Of a stretch of 55,455 nucleotides of DNA, positions 50,963 to 55,455 are shown piece by piece. Source of the stretch: Phycisphaerales bacterium AB-hyl4 (GTDB lineage Bacteria > Planctomycetota > Phycisphaerae > Phycisphaerales > Phycisphaeraceae). The stretch spans positions 1-55,455 of the forward strand of contig JBGUBD010000019.1 of the NCBI GenBank assembly GCA_041821185.1, written 5' to 3'. The position numbers were made by a program, and so were the translations under genes. A model generated the notes under the pieces. That model did no database searches and was not told where the DNA came from. It saw only the letters and a list, made by a program, of their open reading frames with translations. Position 1 is the first letter of the stretch. Every line of letters starts with the position of its first letter.

Positions 50963-51259
50963 ATGCCTGACCAATCACTCAACCACGACGTCCAGAAAGA
51001 ACGAAAGCCGCTTGCCGGTCCCGCTGCCGTGCCGGTGGACCTTGCGCCGAATCCGTCGGCCACGGATCCGTCCCGCAACTTCCGTCACGAGTTCCGTAAC
51101 ACCCTCCACGCCATTCTGGTCCAGGTACGCTGTGCCCAGTTGTCGCTCAACAATTCGGATACCTCAGCCACTCGAGAACATCTTGCGCAAATCGAAGCTG
51201 CCGTGACCCAGTCGCGTCAACTGCTGGATGAGGTCGGATCCTTCGGCAACGAGCGATGA
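50963..51259 (+). CDS. Orphan H-box (DHp-like) small protein
   Basis: 98 residues. After a Pro/Ala-rich head (1-37) come two predicted helices: NFRHEFRNTLHAILVQVRCAQLSL and REHLAQIEAAVTQSRQLLDEVG. They resemble the dimerisation/phosphoacceptor hairpin of histidine kinases of the H-x-F-x-N-x-L type, with His42 as the candidate phospho-His. There is no ATPase domain. GGAG overlaps the stop region of the preceding kinase gene, 7 nt upstream, so coupled translation is likely. It could be a phosphotransfer protein, a kinase-binding modulator, or a remnant of a deleted kinase. Confidence 0.7.
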   Translation: MPDQSLNHDVQKERKPLAGPAAVPVDLAPNPSATDPSRNFRHEFRNTLHAILVQVRCAQLSLNNSDTSATREHLAQIEAAVTQSRQLLDEVGSFGNER

Positions 51260-51304
51260 GCCGTTGCGCGTGGGGTCGTGGCAGGTGGTGGGCAATGCCT
51301 GGCG

Positions 51305-51339
51305 CATCGCACCCGCCGGCGAGGCCGACCGGTGCGATG
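51305..51339. terminator. Hairpin between convergent signalling genes
   Basis: CATCGCACC (51305-51313) and GGTGCGATG (51331-51339) are exact inverted repeats, with an inner CGGC/GCCG stem. It lies in the 101-nt gap between the H-box gene and the sigma-REC gene, where transcription from both sides ends. No T-tract is visible. Confidence 0.5.
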
Positions 51340-51360
51340 AACGCGTATGCGACGAACATG

Positions 51361-52434
51361 TCAATTGCGGGTGGCGGGCCGATGGATCGTGGCGATCAGA
51401 TCCTCTGTCGGATCATCCTTGTTCATGTAGGCCTCGGCACCGGCCGCTCGCATCGCATTAGTGATCTCGTCCTGATCGTGCGTTGACAGACCCACAACAC
51501 GCATCGACGATTGCTTGCCGAGGATCTGCCGAGTCGCCTCAATGCCATTGATGCCCGGCATGATGATGTCCATCAAAACGAGGTCCGGCTGAAATACGTC
51601 GGCGAGTTGGACCGCGGCGTGACCGTCACGAGCTTGCCCCACGACCTGAATGCCTGGCTGATTTCTGAGCAGAGCGGCCAGGCCTTCACGGAAAATGTCG
51701 TTGTCATCTGCGAGCAGCACGCGAACCATTTGTTTGCTCGTGATTTTTTCCGGGGTGTCGTTACGTGATGATTCAACATCCGAGCTGGAACGCAAGGCCG
51801 ATGACGCGTCGGCAGAATGTTGCGTGCCTTCGCGAGATGCATTGGTCAACATGTCGCGAAAACGGATAAGGCCGAGACGAATGCGCGTTTTGACCGTGCC
51901 CAGCGGCAGATCGAGTCGCTCGGCGATCTCGCGGTGACTCAGCCCCTCAAAAAAAGCATAATGCACCGCTTCCCGTTGAGCGGGCACGAGCGTCGCGAGC
52001 GCCCGATGCGCCATTTTCCGTCGTTCGGCCAGCGATAAGGCCTCGGCAGGATCATTCTGAAGATCACCGCTTTGCTCAAGGTATTCCGACCCGTTGTGCG
52101 AGATAAGCCGACGGCGCGAGGCCCGGCTACGCAGGTGGTCAATCGCGCGACTGCGGGCCAGCATCAACAGATAGGTCGACACCTTCCCACGTTCGAGATC
52201 AAAGCGTTCCGAACGATTCCATAGTTCCATGAACACATCGACCAGCGTTTCCTCTGCGTCGCTCGGATTTTTCAGAATCCGGAGGCACATGCCATATACC
52301 GCATCGCGGTAGCGATTGAACAGTTGTTCCAACGCCGCTTCGTCCCGATCAACGACGCCTTGCATCAAGCCGACGTCGATAACTTCGTCCGACATTTGTT
52401 CATTGTCACTGCTATTGCGTTCCGTCGTATTCAT
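51361..52434 (-). CDS. ECF sigma factor fused to a C-terminal receiver domain
   Basis: 357 residues from ATG 52434 (GGAGG 9 nt upstream; an ATG at 52449 precedes that site). Sigma region 2 (LEQLFNRYRDAVYGMCLRIL, DAEETLVDVFMELW, RSRAIDHLRSRASRR; ~30-105) and region 4 (LATLVPAQREAVHYAFFEG, LSHREIAERLDLPLGTVKTRI; ~140-190) are both intact. A polar ~40-residue linker leads to a NarL-type receiver (236-352) with the acidic ADDND, Asp289 in LMDIIMPG, GLSTH and the Lys in MNKDDP. The domain order is that of PhyR, but here the sigma part keeps its DNA- and RNAP-binding segments, so it is probably an active sigma factor controlled by phosphorylation. No anti-sigma gene is adjacent. Confidence 0.88.
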   Translation of the reverse strand: MNTTERNSSDNEQMSDEVIDVGLMQGVVDRDEAALEQLFNRYRDAVYGMCLRILKNPSDAEETLVDVFMELWNRSERFDLERGKVSTYLLMLARSRAIDHLRSRASRRRLISHNGSEYLEQSGDLQNDPAEALSLAERRKMAHRALATLVPAQREAVHYAFFEGLSHREIAERLDLPLGTVKTRIRLGLIRFRDMLTNASREGTQHSADASSALRSSSDVESSRNDTPEKITSKQMVRVLLADDNDIFREGLAALLRNQPGIQVVGQARDGHAAVQLADVFQPDLVLMDIIMPGINGIEATRQILGKQSSMRVVGLSTHDQDEITNAMRAAGAEAYMNKDDPTEDLIATIHRPATRN

Positions 52435-52709
52435 CGTCCTGTCCTCCATGCGGTTGTCGAAAGTGCCCAGTCGCTACAGCGATGGTCGGTCCTCTCAACC
52501 AACAGTCACCAGCTTAGAGAGGCCGGCTAGCCTGTCCAACGGATATCATCTTGGCTGGTCATGGGGAATATACTGATCTGCATGTGGGTCAACCGTCGGC
52601 GTTTGCGTTGACAATCGCTCTGCGAGGGCGCGGCGCAACGTGGCCCGGCGGCGAAGATCGAGTGCCGCAGGGTGGCTGAGCGGTTAATTTGGCACGCGAT
52701 AAGGCCGAC

Positions 52710-53414
52710 TCAGTCGTACTCCAGCACCCACTGCACGGCGTGGCGGATCAATTGGTTGCTGTGTTCCAGATCCAGCTTTGTCATGATGTGTTCGCGGTGC
52801 GATTCGATGGTCTTGGGGCTGAGGTGCAGTTGTTCTGCGATCTGTTTGGTGGTCTGCCCCTTGCCGATCAACGCGAACACTTCGCGTTCCCGGTCGGAGA
52901 GAATGCCGGTGGGCGAATCGCCGATTTTGCCACCATGCCGTCGCGTGCGTTGCAGCATGCGGTCGGTCATGGGGCCGGAAAGGTAGATGCGGCCGCTGAG
53001 GATCTGGCGGATCGCTTCGATCAACTGATCCGTCCCCTCGTCCTTGTTGACGTAGCCCATCGCTCCGGCCTGCAAGGCTCGGTCGGCATAGATCAGGTCG
53101 TCATGCATGGACGAAACGAGCATTTTTGTACTGACGTTTTCAGCGACGGCCTGTTTGATCACCTCCAGGCCGTTGCCGCCTTCGCCAAGGTTGATGTCGA
53201 CCACGGCGATAGCCGGGCGTAAATTGCGAATCGCGTCAAGGGCATCGGCAAGGTTGGACACTTTGCCACAAACGGTCAGGCCGGGCGTGGCGTCAATCAG
53301 GTGGCTGAGGCCGTGACGCACAACCGGATGGTCGTCGACGATCAGCACACGAGAGGCTTCTGGCGCCCTTCGCGAGGCAATGGCTTTCGCTTTATTGCTG
53401 TTGTTGGTCGTCAC
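52710..53414 (-). CDS. NarL/FixJ-family response regulator
   Basis: 234 residues. The receiver (21-140) has LIVDDHP, Asp73 in VVDINLGEGG, VSSMHDD and Lys in GYVNKDEG. The LuxR-type HTH (~170-225) is LSDREREVFALIGKGQTTKQIAEQL, SPKTIESHREHIMTKL. It should bind DNA when phosphorylated. Its receiver is of the same type as that of the sigma fusion next to it, so both could take phosphate from the same kinases. The two genes run in the same direction with a 275-nt gap that contains no gene I can support. Confidence 0.93.
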   Translation of the reverse strand: MTTNNSNKAKAIASRRAPEASRVLIVDDHPVVRHGLSHLIDATPGLTVCGKVSNLADALDAIRNLRPAIAVVDINLGEGGNGLEVIKQAVAENVSTKMLVSSMHDDLIYADRALQAGAMGYVNKDEGTDQLIEAIRQILSGRIYLSGPMTDRMLQRTRRHGGKIGDSPTGILSDREREVFALIGKGQTTKQIAEQLHLSPKTIESHREHIMTKLDLEHSNQLIRHAVQWVLEYD

Positions 53415-53618
53415 GGTATGGATACGCTTTCAGTACATCACTAGGGGCTGTTGAACGTACACGATCCCGGATTCGCATTGTACCGTCGCATTTCCAGTCT
53501 GCCCCATCATAAATTGGGCGAGCATCGGCTTAGGTCATGCTGTGAAGCGGAATCAACCCCCTGCTGTGATGCATCCCATCCAGCGAAGTACCGATTGGGG
53601 CGTTTCACGGTCCACAGG

Positions 53619-55455
53619 TCAAGCAGATCCGAGAGAACGTCGCTGGGCGTCAAGGTGAATCGTGGTGCACCCGCCGGGGTTCAGGGGCAATGACTGGTCG
53701 GCCCAGACAAACTCGCCAGGCGTTTGCGCTGGCAGTGTGATTTCGCCTTGGCATTGGTTGGTTTGACGGTCAATGTGCAGCGAGACATGCACTTCGCCGG
53801 CGGGGTGGGGCACTCGGCTTTCGATCCGTTCAATCCCGGCCAGCGAAACCGGCGCGACCTGAACCCGCGCGAAACCCGGGGCGGCGGGTCGCACGCCGGC
53901 CAGCGACGCGTGAAAGTGGAACAGCGGATGTGACCCCCACGCGTGGCAGTCGGAGCGACTGGGTTCGGGCATCTCGACCGGGGTGCGCATGCCCTGCCCC
54001 ACGAGTTGTTTCCAAAATGCAAACCGTTCGACCAGCTTGTCGCCCCGGCCGAACCGGTAGAGCGTTTCAAACAGGTAGAACGAGAAGTAGACGGTGGTGC
54101 GAGCCAGGCCTTCGCCGTCAAGCAGGCGAGCGAGCGCGGCCTCGGCCTTGTCGCCGGTGAGTGTGTCGGTGAGCAATGCAAGGCATTGGGCGTGCTCGCT
54201 GAAATGCTCGTGCGTTACATCGTCCGCGAGGCAGCCGGCGGGTTCATGCCAGAACGTCTGCACCACGCGCTGGCCCAGCCGATCGGCCATGTCCTGCCAG
54301 CGTTGGGCGAGCGCCGGTTCACCCATCGCCCGCTCCAGTGCGGCGGCGTCGCGCAGGGCATGAATGAACAGCAGGTTGTTGATCGCCGAGACCCCGGCCT
54401 GCCCGTCGGCCGGGCAGCCGTTGTTCCAGTCGGGCACCCAGTCGATGAACGACCAGCCGGGCATGCGGCCGAGCAGGCCCGCGTCGTTGAGCATCGGCAG
54501 AAACTGTTCCAGCAAACAGCGCATGCCGACCATGCGCTGCTTGACCCACGCCGGGTCGTTTCGCCACCAGGCGTAATCCTTGACCATGGAGACCCAGATC
54601 ATGGAAAACGTGGCGCTGAGTTGAAACGGCGTGCTGGGATAGCGTTCTGCGATCAGACCGGTCTTCCATCGCGAGTGGTCGAACAGCTCGATGCTGCGGC
54701 GCGTCAGCCGATCGTCGTCGCAGCAGACGTGTGCGACAAGCATCTGCAAACGTGTGTCGCCGACGTACATCATCTGCTCGTAATAGGGGCAGTCCATGTA
54801 CGTTTCGTGCATGCACATCTGCAGTCCGCGCACCGCCAGGGCCGACACGTCGGCCAGCCCGGCATCATCGCTATGCCACGTCGCCTTCGGCTCCCATGGG
54901 TAGCGGGTTTCAAGGATGCACACGTCGTCGATGCGCAGCGGCTGGTCGCCGGTGCGAACGGTCAGGCGAACGTATCGGCCGGCACGCCACCAGTACGAGC
55001 GATAGTCGCGATGCTCGCCGCCATCGTTGCGGAACGCGTCGCCGAAGCCGAAGAACGCCTTGCCTTCGATCTCGTCGCGGTGGTGCTTGTGGGGTGAGCG
55101 CTTCCCCTGTTCGTCGACACTGTAAAGCGATTCGGCCCACTCGAAGGCGAGTTCGCTGCCCTCGCCGCCGCTGAGTGTGACGCTGGCGAACCCGCAGTAA
55201 TACTGCGCCATATCCCAGATGACCTGCACGACGCTGTGTGCGGGTACATCGACGGGTTGGCCTTGCTCGATGAGTTGCTGCCAGGGGTGCGTTTGTTCGT
55301 CAGCGAGATGCTCGGGATGAACGACGTCGCATTCGCCAGCCCAGGCGGCGCGGACCTGGCCGGGACGGATCGGCCTGCGGAGCATGTCCGGCAGCGGGCT
55401 GGGGTGCAGATGCCACTGCTCGGCGACGATGCCGCTGCCATTGGTTTCGATCGGG
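53619..55455 (-). CDS. Alpha-L-rhamnosidase-like glycoside hydrolase (5' end outside window)
   Basis: The frame is open to the right edge, so the start is missing; at least 611 residues are present. A beta-domain (VVQVIWDMAQYYCGFASVTLSGGEGSELAFEWAES, WWRAGRYVRLTVRTG) leads to an (alpha/alpha)6 barrel with MDCPYYEQMMYVGDTRLQ, where GH78 enzymes have D-x-P-x-R-(x)E. It continues with FIDWVPDWNNG and the C-terminal SDCHAWGSHPLFHF…VRPAAPGFARVQVAP. This resembles family GH78. The Arg-Glu of the usual acid motif is replaced by Tyr-Glu. It is a distant relative of the gene at 25098-27686. Confidence 0.82.
   Translation of the reverse strand, partial: PIETNGSGIVAEQWHLHPSPLPDMLRRPIRPGQVRAAWAGECDVVHPEHLADEQTHPWQQLIEQGQPVDVPAHSVVQVIWDMAQYYCGFASVTLSGGEGSELAFEWAESLYSVDEQGKRSPHKHHRDEIEGKAFFGFGDAFRNDGGEHRDYRSYWWRAGRYVRLTVRTGDQPLRIDDVCILETRYPWEPKATWHSDDAGLADVSALAVRGLQMCMHETYMDCPYYEQMMYVGDTRLQMLVAHVCCDDDRLTRRSIELFDHSRWKTGLIAERYPSTPFQLSATFSMIWVSMVKDYAWWRNDPAWVKQRMVGMRCLLEQFLPMLNDAGLLGRMPGWSFIDWVPDWNNGCPADGQAGVSAINNLLFIHALRDAAALERAMGEPALAQRWQDMADRLGQRVVQTFWHEPAGCLADDVTHEHFSEHAQCLALLTDTLTGDKAEAALARLLDGEGLARTTVYFSFYLFETLYRFGRGDKLVERFAFWKQLVGQGMRTPVEMPEPSRSDCHAWGSHPLFHFHASLAGVRPAAPGFARVQVAPVSLAGIERIESRVPHPAGEVHVSLHIDRQTNQCQGEITLPAQTPGEFVWADQSLPLNPGGCTTIHLDAQRRSLGSA

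Noticed and set aside
51361..52434. Possibility that the sigma-REC fusion is an error joining two genes
   Set aside because: The frame is uninterrupted with a natural polar linker, and no ribosome site precedes the internal ATG at 51729. A sequencing error cannot be excluded without reads, but nothing suggests one.
52668..52706. tRNA-Ser-like 5' part: GGGTGGCTGAGCGGTTAA with a following GGCACGCGATAAGG
   Set aside because: The D-arm resembles tRNA-Ser, but there is no anticodon arm, variable arm, T-arm or matching 3' acceptor, and the sequence runs straight into the NarL-type gene. A fragment left by integration is possible, but no integrase or second copy was seen.

Overview
The window looks like a high-G+C chromosome segment of a planctomycete, most likely class Phycisphaerae. 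The signs are PEP-CTERM proteins (VIPEP...LLGLGG...RRR tails), prepilin-type proteins with the FTLIELLVVI leader and a C-terminal H-X9-DG motif, an abundance of LamG/glycosidase-like secreted proteins and LacI regulators, and a very large cytosolic multi-HAMP hybrid kinase. This assignment comes from gene content only. No rRNA, complete tRNA, transposase, integrase or CRISPR array was seen.

Region 1 (1-20.2 kb) holds two LacI-led secreted-glycosidase clusters arranged back to back. The left cluster reads leftwards: LacI regulator, H-X9-DG prepilin, DUF4091/CBM9-like glycosidase, PEP-CTERM LamG-like protein, and a second LamG protein whose PEP-CTERM tail is cut off by a stop codon. The right cluster reads rightwards: LacI regulator, LamG + GH39-like glycosidase, H-X9-DG prepilin, medium-chain dehydrogenase, sugar epimerase, PEP-CTERM protein. 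A sialidase-like propeller gene is divergent from the second LacI gene, and a large DUF6785-like membrane protein closes the region. Operator-like sequences are visible: two tandem 14-bp dyads in front of the first LacI gene, and a duplicated, inverted promoter/operator between the second LacI gene and the propeller gene, with a third copy ahead of the PEP-CTERM gene at 16.2 kb.

Region 2 (20.4-27.7 kb) holds a THUMP-like methyltransferase gene, then a GntR-led catabolic operon (2-hydroxyacid dehydrogenase, aldehyde dehydrogenase, alpha-L-rhamnosidase-like protein). It could release and oxidise a deoxysugar or its breakdown products.

Region 3 (28-42.6 kb) is a core-genome block: ychF, an NHL-propeller gene divergent from an Ldh/MDH2-family oxidoreductase, small zinc-ribbon and hypothetical genes, a Gfo/Idh/MocA oxidoreductase, PhoH-PIN, leuA, an aldo/keto reductase, a GT4 glycosyltransferase, icd and an MFS transporter. 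leuA has a complete attenuator: a 30-residue leader peptide with five consecutive Leu codons, an 11-bp antiterminator and a U-tailed terminator. This block also carries a family of AAGCCCACGG...CCGTGGGCTT hairpins and two families of short intergenic repeats that I did not see in the flanks.

Region 4 (42.6-53.4 kb) is a dense signalling cluster: a CheY-like receiver, a 1,755-residue soluble HAMP-array hybrid kinase (seven near-identical 276-bp repeats), a REC-GAF-kinase-REC protein, and an orphan 98-residue H-box protein. On the opposite strand are an ECF sigma factor fused to a C-terminal receiver domain and a NarL-type regulator. The layout suggests a phosphorelay that ends directly on a sigma factor. 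The window ends inside a second alpha-L-rhamnosidase-like gene.
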